From: Pseudomonas frederiksbergensis
GTDB taxonomy: Bacteria; Pseudomonadota; Gammaproteobacteria; Pseudomonadales; Pseudomonadaceae
Length of the DNA stretch: 64,000 nucleotides
Direction: 5' to 3'
Assembly: GCF_003732275.1 (NCBI RefSeq)
Contig: NZ_MOBM01000039.1
Coordinates: 423,018-487,017 of the forward strand
Shown: in pieces, positions 33,404 to 41,224 of the stretch
Numbering within the stretch: the first letter of the stretch is position 1
Layout of the letters: each line of letters opens with the position of its first letter
The notes under the pieces: model-generated
What the model was told of the DNA's origin: nothing
Database searches by the model: none
What the model saw: only the letters and a program-made list of their open reading frames with translations
Program-made: the position numbers and the translations under genes

Positions 33404-33970
33404 TCAGGCCTTACCGGGCCAGGCGCTAACGAACTCGGTCAAATCAACCTTCTCCGCCACCCGCGGCTCTTTCTGCGGCGTGCCAAGGTAAAGAAACGCA
33501 ATCACCTCTTCCCCTTCCGCCAACCCCAAGCCTTTAGCCACATGCGCCGAATAAGCCAGCTCACCGGTGCGCCACACCGCGCCAATGCCCTGCGCATAGG
33601 CCGCCAGCAAAATCCCGTGAGCCGCACAACCGGCCGCCAATAGTTGCTCGGACTTGGGATACTTGTCGTGCTCCTGCAAACGCGCAATCACCACAACCAC
33701 CAGCGGCGCACGCAACGGGCCGTTGCGCGCCTTGTCCAGCAAAGCCTCGGACACATCACTGTCTTGCAGCTTCGCCGCTTCGGCCAGCAACTCACCCATT
33801 TGCTCGCGTGCCGGGCCTTCGACTGTCAGGAAGCGCCAAGGCTGCAAATGGCCGTGGTCTGGCGCGCGCATCGCGGCGCCAAACAGCACTTCCCGTTGCT
33901 CGGCGGTAGGCGCCGGATCGAGCAGTCGTGGGACGGAAACACGGTTGAGCAAAGCGTCGAGAGCCTCCAT
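33404..33970 (-). CDS. Nitroreductase family protein, YdjA-like
   Basis: The 188-residue flavoprotein has nitroreductase motifs: RVSVPRLLDPAPT at the FMN phosphate site, MRAPDHGHLQPWRFLTVEG, and IGAVWRTGELAYSAHVAKGL. The short length and these motifs match the YdjA/TdsD-like minimal nitroreductases, which use FMN and NAD(P)H. The physiological substrate is unknown. It is convergent with cpxA and divergent from trkH. Confidence 0.9.
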   Translation of the reverse strand: MEALDALLNRVSVPRLLDPAPTAEQREVLFGAAMRAPDHGHLQPWRFLTVEGPAREQMGELLAEAAKLQDSDVSEALLDKARNGPLRAPLVVVVIARLQEHDKYPKSEQLLAAGCAAHGILLAAYAQGIGAVWRTGELAYSAHVAKGLGLAEGEEVIAFLYLGTPQKEPRVAEKVDLTEFVSAWPGKA

Positions 33971-34093
33971 CGGCCACCTCCTGTAGAAAATGTTTGGCTA
34001 TTCTAGCGGTAAGTGCCGTAAGGCTGCCGGTTTACATGCCCTGCCCCGCAGGTAGAATGGCGCCCTTCGACTATTTCAGCCCGAGCGGACTTC

Positions 34094-35548
34094 ATGGCGT
34101 TGCCGACCTTACGGATCATTGGTTTCATCATCGGCATCTTCCTGATCACGCTAGCCATCGCCATGGTCGTGCCCATGGCCACCCTGGTGATCTTCGAACG
34201 CACCAGCGACCTGCCATCATTCCTCTGGGCCAGCATGATCACCTTTGTCGCCGGCCTGGTCCTGGTGATACCCGGACGCCCCGAGCACATCCATCTGCGT
34301 CCGCGAGACATGTACCTGCTGACCGTCAGCAGCTGGCTGGTGGTATGCATCTTCGCCGCCCTGCCGTTCCTGCTGACCCAACACATCAGCTACACCGACT
34401 CGTTCTTTGAAAGCATGTCCGGCATCACTGCCACCGGTGCGACGGTGCTCAACGGTCTGGACAGCATGTCCCCCGGCATCCTGATGTGGCGCTCATTGCT
34501 GCACTGGATCGGCGGCATCGGCTTTATCGGCATGGCGGTAGCGATTCTGCCATTACTGCGCATCGGTGGCATGCGGCTGTTTCAGACCGAGTCGTCGGAC
34601 CGTTCCGAAAAGGTCATGCCCCGTTCGCACATGGTGGCGCGCTTGATCGTTGCGGCCTACGTCGGCATCACCATTTTCGGCAGCCTGGCGTTCTGGTGGG
34701 CCGGGATGAGCCCGTTCGATGCAATCAATCACGCGATGTCGGCGATTTCCACCGGCGGCTTCTCCACCTCCGACCAGTCTTTGGCCAAGTGGCCGGAGCC
34801 TGCGGTGCATTGGGTCGCCGTCGTCATCATGATTCTCGGTGCCCTGCCGTTCACTTTGTATGTCGCGACGTTGCGCGGTAACCGTCGGGCGCTGATCAAG
34901 GATGAACAGGTTCAAGGCCTGCTCGGCATGCTGTTGGTGACCTGGCTGGTGCTCGGCACCTGGTACTGGTGGACCACCCAGCTGCACTGGCTGGAGGCCT
35001 TGCGGCATGTGGCGCTGAACGTGACGTCGGTAGTGACTACCACCGGTTTTGCACTGGGGGACTACAGCCTCTGGGGCAATTTCTCACTGATGCTGTTCTT
35101 TTATCTGGGGTTTGTCGGCGGTTGCTCGGGTTCGACCGCTGGCGGGATCAAGATTTTCCGCTTCCAGGTTGCCTACATTCTGCTCAAGGCCAACCTTAAC
35201 CAGTTGATTCACCCGCGCGCGGTGATCAAGCAGAAATACAACGGCCACCGTCTCGACGAAGAGATCGTGCGCTCGATCCTGACCTTTTCGTTCTTCTTCG
35301 CCATCACCATTTGCGTCATCGCACTGCTGCTGTCGCTACTGGGCGTGGACTGGATGACCGCGCTTACCGGCGCGGCCGCCACGGTGTCTGGCGTAGGCCC
35401 GGGGCTTGGCGAAACGATTGGCCCGGCGGGCAACTTCGCCAGCCTGCCGGATGCCGCGAAGTGGATTCTCTCGTTCGGCATGCTGCTGGGCCGGCTGGAG
35501 ATCATTACGGTGTTTGTTCTGTGTATCCCGGCGTTCTGGCGTCACTGA
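34094..35548 (+). CDS. trkH: Potassium uptake protein TrkH
   Basis: TrkH is the K+-translocating inner-membrane subunit working with TrkA. The 484-residue protein contains the four selectivity-filter-type loops, e.g. SGITATGATVLNGLDSMSPG, MSAISTGGFSTSD, VTSVVTTTGFALGDY and TVSGVGPGLGETIGP. The start ATG has GCGGAC only, but the alignment with the family start supports it. The 3' end overlaps the convergent AraC-type gene by 44 bases. Confidence 0.95.
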   Translation: MALPTLRIIGFIIGIFLITLAIAMVVPMATLVIFERTSDLPSFLWASMITFVAGLVLVIPGRPEHIHLRPRDMYLLTVSSWLVVCIFAALPFLLTQHISYTDSFFESMSGITATGATVLNGLDSMSPGILMWRSLLHWIGGIGFIGMAVAILPLLRIGGMRLFQTESSDRSEKVMPRSHMVARLIVAAYVGITIFGSLAFWWAGMSPFDAINHAMSAISTGGFSTSDQSLAKWPEPAVHWVAVVIMILGALPFTLYVATLRGNRRALIKDEQVQGLLGMLLVTWLVLGTWYWWTTQLHWLEALRHVALNVTSVVTTTGFALGDYSLWGNFSLMLFFYLGFVGGCSGSTAGGIKIFRFQVAYILLKANLNQLIHPRAVIKQKYNGHRLDEEIVRSILTFSFFFAITICVIALLLSLLGVDWMTALTGAAATVSGVGPGLGETIGPAGNFASLPDAAKWILSFGMLLGRLEIITVFVLCIPAFWRH

Positions 35549-36566
35549 GCCGCACGGGCGCTTCCATCAGCCGCGCCCGGTATTCGCCGGGGGTGGAATC
35601 GAACCAGCGGCGGAAGGCGCGGAAGAAGTTGCTCGGATCGGCAAACCCCAGCAGGTAGGCAATTTCCAGCAAGGTCATGTTCGGTTGCGCCAGGTATTGC
35701 TCGGCCAGTTCACGTCGGGTGTCATCCAGCAACGTCTGAAAACTCGTGCCCTCTTCCTGCAAGCGACGCTGCAAGGTGCGTTGCGACAAGTGCAGCGTCT
35801 GGGCCACCGCATCGCGCTTGGGTTCGCCCTGGGGCAGCAGACGGCATAACACCTGCCGCGCCTTGTGGGTCACGCGGCTTTCGGAAAACCGCGCCAGGTA
35901 CTCGCCGGCAAACCGGTCGTGCAACCGCGCCATGGCCTCGTTGGCGGTGGGCAGCGGTGCCTCCATGTCGGCGCGCTCGAAGATCAAGGCGTCATAAGGC
36001 GCGTTGAACATCAACGGGGCATGGAAAGCTTGTTTATAGGGTTCAAGATCAACGGGCTCATCGCCTTGCAGCAAAACCTTGCGCGGCTGGAACGTGCGAC
36101 CGGTCAGCCAGCCGCAAAGTGCCAGAGCGCAGGCCATTGATGCTTCAGCACTCTGTCGGGTCGGCGGCAGATGATCGCCATGGACCGTCAGAATCAGCGC
36201 ATACCCTTCATCCAGCAATCGGAAACTCAAGTCGGCACTTTCGGCGATGATTCGCTGATAACGCACCAGACGTTGAAAGCCTTCGGCCAGGGTCTGGCTG
36301 GACATCAAGGCATAACCGGCGACATGGAAGGATGCCGGTCGCACCACCTTGCCCATGTTCAGGCCGATCGCCGGGTTGCCGGACAGCTCGACCGCGCGCT
36401 GCCAGAGCCGCGTCATGGAATCTTGCGGGAAGCGCGCATCCGGGTCATCCAGTGCCGCATAGTCGAGCCCTAGCTGCTTGAACAGAACCCGGCAATCCAG
36501 GCCGTCCATTTCCAGTGCTTTGACAATCCCCATCGCCCAGCTTGCAGAAGTCGTTCGTTCGCTCAT
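35505..36566 (-). CDS. AraC family regulator (OruR/ArgR-like architecture)
   Basis: The 353-residue protein has an N-terminal Arabinose_bd-type domain of the OruR/VirS group (MGIVKALEMDGLDCRVLFKQ; SFHVAGYALMSSQTLAEGF). A C-terminal AraC DNA-binding domain carries two helix-turn-helix units (AVAQTLHLSQRTLQRRLQEE; LEIAYLLGFADPSNFFRAFR). The ATG at 36566 is preferred over an in-frame GTG at 36596; neither has a clear ribosome binding site. No target can be read from the sequence; the divergent gene is Mpo1-like. Its 3' end lies inside the end of trkH. Confidence 0.88.
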   Translation of the reverse strand: MSERTTSASWAMGIVKALEMDGLDCRVLFKQLGLDYAALDDPDARFPQDSMTRLWQRAVELSGNPAIGLNMGKVVRPASFHVAGYALMSSQTLAEGFQRLVRYQRIIAESADLSFRLLDEGYALILTVHGDHLPPTRQSAEASMACALALCGWLTGRTFQPRKVLLQGDEPVDLEPYKQAFHAPLMFNAPYDALIFERADMEAPLPTANEAMARLHDRFAGEYLARFSESRVTHKARQVLCRLLPQGEPKRDAVAQTLHLSQRTLQRRLQEEGTSFQTLLDDTRRELAEQYLAQPNMTLLEIAYLLGFADPSNFFRAFRRWFDSTPGEYRARLMEAPVRLSDARTPGYTEQTP

Positions 36567-36724
36567 GGCGTTTACTACGTAATGGCCGCATGCCACGACC
36601 CAATACCCAAGGATACTAAAGTGGCGCCTATTGTCACTGGCTGATGCCTATGATCACTCTAGACTTAAATAAGCTACCCGCAGAACAACTTGTAGCGTGC
36701 ATAGTCACCACAGAGATCGCAGTC

Positions 36725-37036
36725 GTGGAAAACATCAGACGCTTCAACAACTTCGCTGAGTTTTACCCGTATTACCTCAGTGAACACCGCAACGGCACCT
36801 GTCGACGATTGCACTTTGTCGGCACCTCCCTGGTTATTTTCATTCTGGCGCTGGCCATCGGCAACGGCGCGTGGTGGATGTTGCCGGCCCTGCCGCTGGC
36901 CGGTTACAGCTTCGCCTGGGTCGGGCATTTCTTCTTCGAGAGGAATCGTCCTGCCACCTTTCAGCATCCTGTTTACAGCCTGCTCGGCGATTTCGTCATG
37001 TACCGCGACATGATTCTGGGTCGCGTGGCGTTCTAG
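36725..37036 (+). CDS. DUF962/Mpo1-like membrane protein
   Basis: The product has 103 residues from the GTG at 36725 ((M)ENIRRFNNFAEFYPYYLSEH) with the DUF962 signature HRNGTCRRLHFVGT, two hydrophobic segments (about 34-70) and VGHFFFERNRPATFQHPVYS. Yeast Mpo1 is a dioxygenase that acts on 2-hydroxy fatty acids with paired conserved histidines; bacterial roles are not established. The frame also has an ATG at 36644 that would add 27 residues, less typical of the family. Confidence 0.85.
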   Translation: MENIRRFNNFAEFYPYYLSEHRNGTCRRLHFVGTSLVIFILALAIGNGAWWMLPALPLAGYSFAWVGHFFFERNRPATFQHPVYSLLGDFVMYRDMILGRVAF

Positions 37037-37135
37037 GCTCCATTGGCCACAAAAGCGTCTTGAGCAGCCAATGCAGCCTTGGATCCAAGCCCTACACTCA
37101 ATGCATCCCTTTCGATCAGAACAAGAGGATAGCCG

Positions 37136-37726
37136 ATGAATGTCCATGCCCGTTTTACCCATATGCAGGACGGCACGCAGGAAGACTGGGCGATCATCGC
37201 CGCAGATTTCAGCGCCTATGCCCGGCAATTGCCCAAACGGATCGTGGCGCACCTGAAGTTACTGGAGGGAGATTTCGGCGGTTTCCCGGTGGATCGCCTG
37301 ACCCACTCCCTGCAAACTGCCAGCCGCGCGTGGCGCGATGGTCGCGACGAAGAGTACGTGGTCTGTGCCCTGCTCCATGACATTGGCGACACGCTGGGCT
37401 CCTACAATCACCCGGACATCGCCGCGGCGATCCTCAAGCCGTTCGTCAGCGCCGAGAACCTGTGGATGGTGGAAAAGCACGGGATTTTCCAGGGCTATTA
37501 CTTCTTTCATCACCTGGGCATGGACCGGCATTTGCGCGAGCAATTCAGCGATCATCCGCAGTATCAGGCGACCATCGAGTTTTGTGCCCGGTACGATGCG
37601 GCGGCGTTTGATCCGGCGTACGACACGCTACCGCTGAGCTTCTTCGAACCGATGGTGGAACGGCTGTTTGCGCAGCCGAAGAACTCGATTTACAAGGCGG
37701 TAATGGAAGAACATTCGCCGGCCTAA
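37136..37726 (+). CDS. HD-domain protein, PhnZ/TmpB-like
   Basis: The 196-residue protein has an HD-superfamily core: LTHSLQTASRAWRDGRDEEY then the metal pair in CALLHDIGDTLGSYNH, EKHGIFQGYYFFHHLG and a late Asp (ARYDAAAFDPAYD). The pattern resembles the di-iron oxygenases PhnZ/TmpB that cleave aminohydroxyphosphonates, as well as plain HD phosphohydrolases. No phosphonate genes are nearby, so the reaction is left open. AGAGGATAGCCG precedes the ATG. Confidence 0.8.
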   Translation: MNVHARFTHMQDGTQEDWAIIAADFSAYARQLPKRIVAHLKLLEGDFGGFPVDRLTHSLQTASRAWRDGRDEEYVVCALLHDIGDTLGSYNHPDIAAAILKPFVSAENLWMVEKHGIFQGYYFFHHLGMDRHLREQFSDHPQYQATIEFCARYDAAAFDPAYDTLPLSFFEPMVERLFAQPKNSIYKAVMEEHSPA

Positions 37727-37727
37727 G

Positions 37728-37809
37728 ATCAAAAGATCGCAGCCTTCGGCAGCTCCTACAAGGAAACGCGATCCCCTGTAGGAGCTGCCGAAGGCTGCGA
37801 TCTTTTGAT
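37728..37809. repeat. Inverted repeat, TGTAGGAGCTGCCG family
   Basis: ATCAAAAGATCGCAGCCTTC and the inverted copy ending GCTGCGATCTTTTGAT form a nearly perfect 30-bp arm pair around a short loop. It lies between two convergent genes and could end both transcripts. Confidence 0.9.
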
Positions 37810-37822
37810 TTTGCTTTGTCTT

Positions 37823-38638
37823 TTATGCAGGCTCTGCGACCTTCACCGCCTTCAACTCGGCCTCCCGCGCCTGAGCATCGGCCAATCGATACAACTCGAT
37901 CGTACCGTCCCAATGCTCGATCAGCGCCGTGCATGACTCCACCCAATCCCCGCAATTGAGGTAATCCACCCCGCCAACCTTGCGAATCTCGGCATGGTGA
38001 ATGTGCCCGCACACCACCCCGTGCAACTCGCGTTTGACGCATTCGTGGGCGATGGCTTCTTCAAAATCGCTGATAAAGCTGACGGCGGTTTTGACCTTAT
38101 GCTTGAGGTACGCCGACAGCGACCAGTAGCCGTAGCCATAACGGGCACGCCAATGGTTGAGCCAGCGGTTGAGCGTCAGGGTGAATTCGTAAGCCGAATC
38201 GCCGAGAAAGGCCAGCCAGCGGTGATAGCGGGTAATTACGTCGAACTGGTCGCCGTGAATCACCAACAAATGACGGCCATCGGCGGTCACATGCACGGCT
38301 TCGTCCACCAGTTGGATGTTGCCCAGCATCAGCTTCGAATAACGGCGCAGGAATTCGTCATGGTTGCCGGTGACGTAGATCACTTCCGTGCCGCGCTTGC
38401 TCATGGTCAGCAGGCGACGGATCACATTGGTGTGCGCCTGCGGCCAATACATGCCGCTGCGCAGTTTCCAGCCGTCGATGATGTCGCCGACCAGGTAAAT
38501 CTTGTCGGTGTGGTAGCCCTTGAGAAACTGCGACAGGTGTTCGGCCTGGCAGTCCCGGGTGCCCAAATGCACATCGGAAATCCACAAGGTCCGCACACGT
38601 TGCTTACGGCTGGGTTTGGCGAGCTCGGCGCTGGTCAT
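37823..38638 (-). CDS. Calcineurin-like phosphoesterase, LpxH-related
   Basis: The 271-residue protein has all metallophosphoesterase blocks: ISDVHLGTRD, LVGDIIDGWKL, VTGNHDEFL, VIHGDQFD and VCGHIHHAEI. It resembles the larger LpxH-like proteins (UDP-2,3-diacylglucosamine hydrolase relatives) present beside the genuine lpxH in many pseudomonads. The role in lipid A synthesis is therefore uncertain. The ATG at 38638 has AGAGG upstream. It is divergent from the AraC-type gene at 38773. Confidence 0.88.
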   Translation of the reverse strand: MTSAELAKPSRKQRVRTLWISDVHLGTRDCQAEHLSQFLKGYHTDKIYLVGDIIDGWKLRSGMYWPQAHTNVIRRLLTMSKRGTEVIYVTGNHDEFLRRYSKLMLGNIQLVDEAVHVTADGRHLLVIHGDQFDVITRYHRWLAFLGDSAYEFTLTLNRWLNHWRARYGYGYWSLSAYLKHKVKTAVSFISDFEEAIAHECVKRELHGVVCGHIHHAEIRKVGGVDYLNCGDWVESCTALIEHWDGTIELYRLADAQAREAELKAVKVAEPA

Positions 38639-38772
38639 GGGCAACCTCTGCGATATTTTTTGCGAGCTTGCGCCGGCGCCGTTAACAGTCAGTGACACAA
38701 ACAAGTCAGTGTCGTGACAGTGAGTCCGCGAGTGCCGGTGTAGACTGGCGACCTGTCCCCGGGAGACCTGCG

Positions 38773-39531
38773 ATGAGACCGATCCTCACCCTCCGCCAAT
38801 ACACCCAAGATCTGATCGTCCACAGTCACGACCACGCACAACTGGTGTTCGGGCTGTCAGGCGCGCTGGATTTCGAGGTCGAGGGGCGTGGCAGTCAGGT
38901 GGTTCAGCAGAGTTTCGTGGTCGTGCCGTCGGGGGCGCATCATGCCTGCGACAGCGCCCATGGCAGTCGTTGCCTGGTGCTGGATGTGCCGAGCGATCAG
39001 TGGGTCTCGCAGTCCCTTGGCGATCACGCCGAAGCCAGCCGCCGCTTGCTCGACAACGCCGGGCGCCTGTCGCTGGACGCCGGGCAAAGCCAACTGGTGA
39101 GTTGGCTGGCGGGCAGCCAGATCAGTGATCCGCTGATCGCCCAGCAAGGCGCGGTGCTGTTGCTGGCCAGCCTGAACAACGCCAAACCCGACAGCGTGGG
39201 CGGCCGGCGTCTGCCTTATGCGGCGCTGAATGCGCACATCGATCAATACGCGGCCTATCCACTGCAAGTCGCCGATCTGGCGCGCATCGCCGGCCTGTCC
39301 AGCGCTCGGTTGCACGCACGGTTCGTGGCGGAATGCGGGCAAACGCCGATGGACTACATTCGCAGTCGTCGGCTGCACATTGCCGTGGGCCTGTTGCGCG
39401 ATTCAGCGTTGCCCATTGGCGAGATCGCCTGTCGGGTCGGCTACAGCTCGCAGAGCGCGTTCGCCGCCGCAGTATTGCGCGAGTTCGGTTTCTCACCCGG
39501 AAAAATGCGGCGCGAGGCTGGCGACAAATGA
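38773..39531 (+). CDS. AraC family transcriptional regulator
   Basis: The 252-residue regulator has an N-terminal cupin domain (HSHDHAQLVFGLSGALDFEV; VVVPSGAHHAC). Two helix-turn-helix units form the C-terminal DNA-binding domain (VADLARIAGLSSARLHARFV; IGEIACRVGYSSQSAFAAAV). GGGAG lies 7 bases before the ATG. The cupin plus AraC layout suits a regulator of a neighbouring exporter, here the EamA gene 175 bases downstream; this is inference. Confidence 0.88.
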   Translation: MRPILTLRQYTQDLIVHSHDHAQLVFGLSGALDFEVEGRGSQVVQQSFVVVPSGAHHACDSAHGSRCLVLDVPSDQWVSQSLGDHAEASRRLLDNAGRLSLDAGQSQLVSWLAGSQISDPLIAQQGAVLLLASLNNAKPDSVGGRRLPYAALNAHIDQYAAYPLQVADLARIAGLSSARLHARFVAECGQTPMDYIRSRRLHIAVGLLRDSALPIGEIACRVGYSSQSAFAAAVLREFGFSPGKMRREAGDK

Positions 39532-39573
39532 CGCGAGTCTGGCGACAGACTTAACCGGCTCAGCACGATTCAA

Positions 39574-39658
39574 TGTAGGAGCTGCCGAAGGCTGCGATCT
39601 TTTGACCTTGATCTCCAAAAGCAGGATCAACAGATCGCAGCCTTCGGCAGCGCCTACA
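39574..39658. repeat. Inverted repeat, TGTAGGAGCTGCCG family
   Basis: TGTAGGAGCTGCCGAAGGCT and its inverted copy separate the AraC gene from the EamA gene; both arms carry the GCGATCTTTTGA-type inner part or its remnant. Confidence 0.85.
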
Positions 39659-39706
39659 GGGGTCGACGGTTGTCGGCCGGATTCGATACGTTTATCAAGG
39701 ATTGCA

Positions 39707-40600
39707 ATGACTCCCCGTACCGCCCTTGGCGCTCTGCATATCGGTGCACTGATGTTCGGCCTGACCGGCGTGTTCGGCAAACTCGCCGCCGCCTCGCCGG
39801 CCATCATCGTGTTCGGCCGTGCCGCGTTTGCCGTCCTCGCCCTGGCGTTTTTCGCACGGTTCGCCAGCAATACCCGTTGGCAGAAACTCGACGCCGCGGA
39901 CCTGCGCCGCCTGCTGCTCAGCGGCTTGCTGCTGACCGGGCACTGGGTGAGTTTCTTCATCGCGGTGAAGGTGGCCGGTGTGGCAATTGCGACCCTGGGC
40001 TTTGCCAGTTTCCCGGCGTTTACCGTAATCCTCGAAGGGCTGATCTTCCGCGAGCGCATCCGCGCCAACGAAATCCTGCTGGTGGTGCTGGTCAGTATTG
40101 GATTGGTACTGGTCACGCCGGATTTCGATCTGGCCAGTGGCGCCACCACTGGCCTGTTATGGGCGGTGGCTTCCGGCTTGCTGTTCGCCCTGCTGTCCCT
40201 GACTAACCGCGCCAGCTCCGGACGAATCCCGCCGGTGCAGGCGGCACTGTGTCAGAACGTGGTGGTTGCGATCTGCCTGCTGTCGGTGGCGGTGCCGCAA
40301 TTGAGCGAAGTGCGCGCCATCGACTGGCTGTGGATCGGCCTGCTCGGGGTGTTCTGCACCGGCGTCGCCCACAGCCTGTTCGTCGCCAGCCTGGCGGTGA
40401 TCAAAGCCCGTACTGCGTCAGTGGTGTTTGCTCTGGAGCCGGTTTACGGCATCACCCTGGCCTGGCTGCTGTTCGATGAAAACCCGACCCTGCGCATGCT
40501 GATCGGCGGCGCACTGATCATCGTGGCTATCGTGGTCTCCAGCCGACTATCCGGCAGTTCAAGCAAGAACGCCGTGGCGGCAGAAACTGCGTCTCACTGA
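39707..40600 (+). CDS. EamA/DMT family transporter
   Basis: This 297-residue inner-membrane protein has ten hydrophobic segments in two EamA repeats (about 5-140 and 148-285). Repeat ends read VAIATLGFASFPAFTVILEG and TASVVFALEPVYGITLAWLL. Such proteins usually export amino acids or metabolites. AAGGA lies 6 bases before the ATG. Longer upstream frames overlap the AraC gene and are not credible. Its stop overlaps the convergent Rdx-type gene by 7 bases. Confidence 0.9.
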   Translation: MTPRTALGALHIGALMFGLTGVFGKLAAASPAIIVFGRAAFAVLALAFFARFASNTRWQKLDAADLRRLLLSGLLLTGHWVSFFIAVKVAGVAIATLGFASFPAFTVILEGLIFRERIRANEILLVVLVSIGLVLVTPDFDLASGATTGLLWAVASGLLFALLSLTNRASSGRIPPVQAALCQNVVVAICLLSVAVPQLSEVRAIDWLWIGLLGVFCTGVAHSLFVASLAVIKARTASVVFALEPVYGITLAWLLFDENPTLRMLIGGALIIVAIVVSSRLSGSSSKNAVAAETASH

Positions 40601-40881
40601 GTGCGGTCGTTGTGGCCCAGGTCGCGGTCCGGATCGATCTGATCGCGGACCCGCTGCTTGAGCACCTTGGCCTCGGGAAAACCGCCGTCGGCCTTGCGCT
40701 CCCACAGCTGCACATCGTCACAGAAAATGTGAAATACCCCGCCGGTGCCCGGCACCAGAGACACTTTGCCCAAGTCATCACCGAAGGTGCTGAGCAGTTC
40801 CTGGGCCAGCCAGGCCGCGCGCAACAGCCATTGGCATTGCGTGCAGTAGGTGATGACGATTTCCGGTTTACGTGCGGTCAT
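40594..40881 (-). CDS. SelT/SelW/SelH (Rdx) family protein
   Basis: The 95-residue thioredoxin-like protein has the redox motif CTQC near the N-terminus (VITYCTQCQWLLRAAWLAQE) followed by VPGTGGVFHIFCDD, typical of the Rdx family. The motif uses cysteines, so it is not a selenoprotein here. CAGGAG lies 11 bases before the chosen ATG at 40881. Function is presumably thiol redox; the partner is unknown. Confidence 0.88.
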   Translation of the reverse strand: MTARKPEIVITYCTQCQWLLRAAWLAQELLSTFGDDLGKVSLVPGTGGVFHIFCDDVQLWERKADGGFPEAKVLKQRVRDQIDPDRDLGHNDRTQ

Positions 40882-40948
40882 GATTGGCAAAACTCCTGTG
40901 CCAGAGGGCGTCGCTATAATAGCCGCCTTATCGCTCGCCCCGAGATCC

Positions 40949-41047
40949 ATGATGCGCCGTTTGCAGTCCTGTCTGTTGCTGTGCCTCTTCCCCTTGATCG
41001 TGCAGGCCGTCGAAGCCCCGCGACCGAAAATCAGAACGTCAGCCTGA
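40949..41047 (+). CDS. Possible short exported peptide
   Basis: A 32-codon ORF begins MMRRLQSCLLLCLFPLIVQA, an almost ideal signal peptide ending in AVEA, and stops after 12 more residues (PRPKIRTSA). No ribosome binding site stands out. It may be a lipoprotein- or entericidin-like remnant or the first part of a gene lost by frameshift, since another frame stays open for a further stretch. Confidence is low. Confidence 0.3.
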   Translation: MMRRLQSCLLLCLFPLIVQAVEAPRPKIRTSA

Positions 41048-41117
41048 TGCGCGGTGTTTACTACCGCCGCGCAGACGTTCCAAAGCGAACACCCTCTACA
41101 GGTATCCTCTATAAAAA

Positions 41118-41205
41118 TGTGGAAGCGGGCTTGCTCGCGAAGAACGATGACGCGGTTTTTCTGATAAACCGCATCGTCTGCTTCGCGAGCAAGCCCGCTC
41201 CCACA
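41118..41205. repeat. REP-type doublet, GTGGGAGCG family
   Basis: TGTGGAAGCGGGCTTGCTCG and its inverted copy CGAGCAAGCCCGCTCCCACA lie just after the fimV-like stop codon. Confidence 0.85.
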
Positions 41206-41224
41206 CTAGATCTCCAAGACTTTC

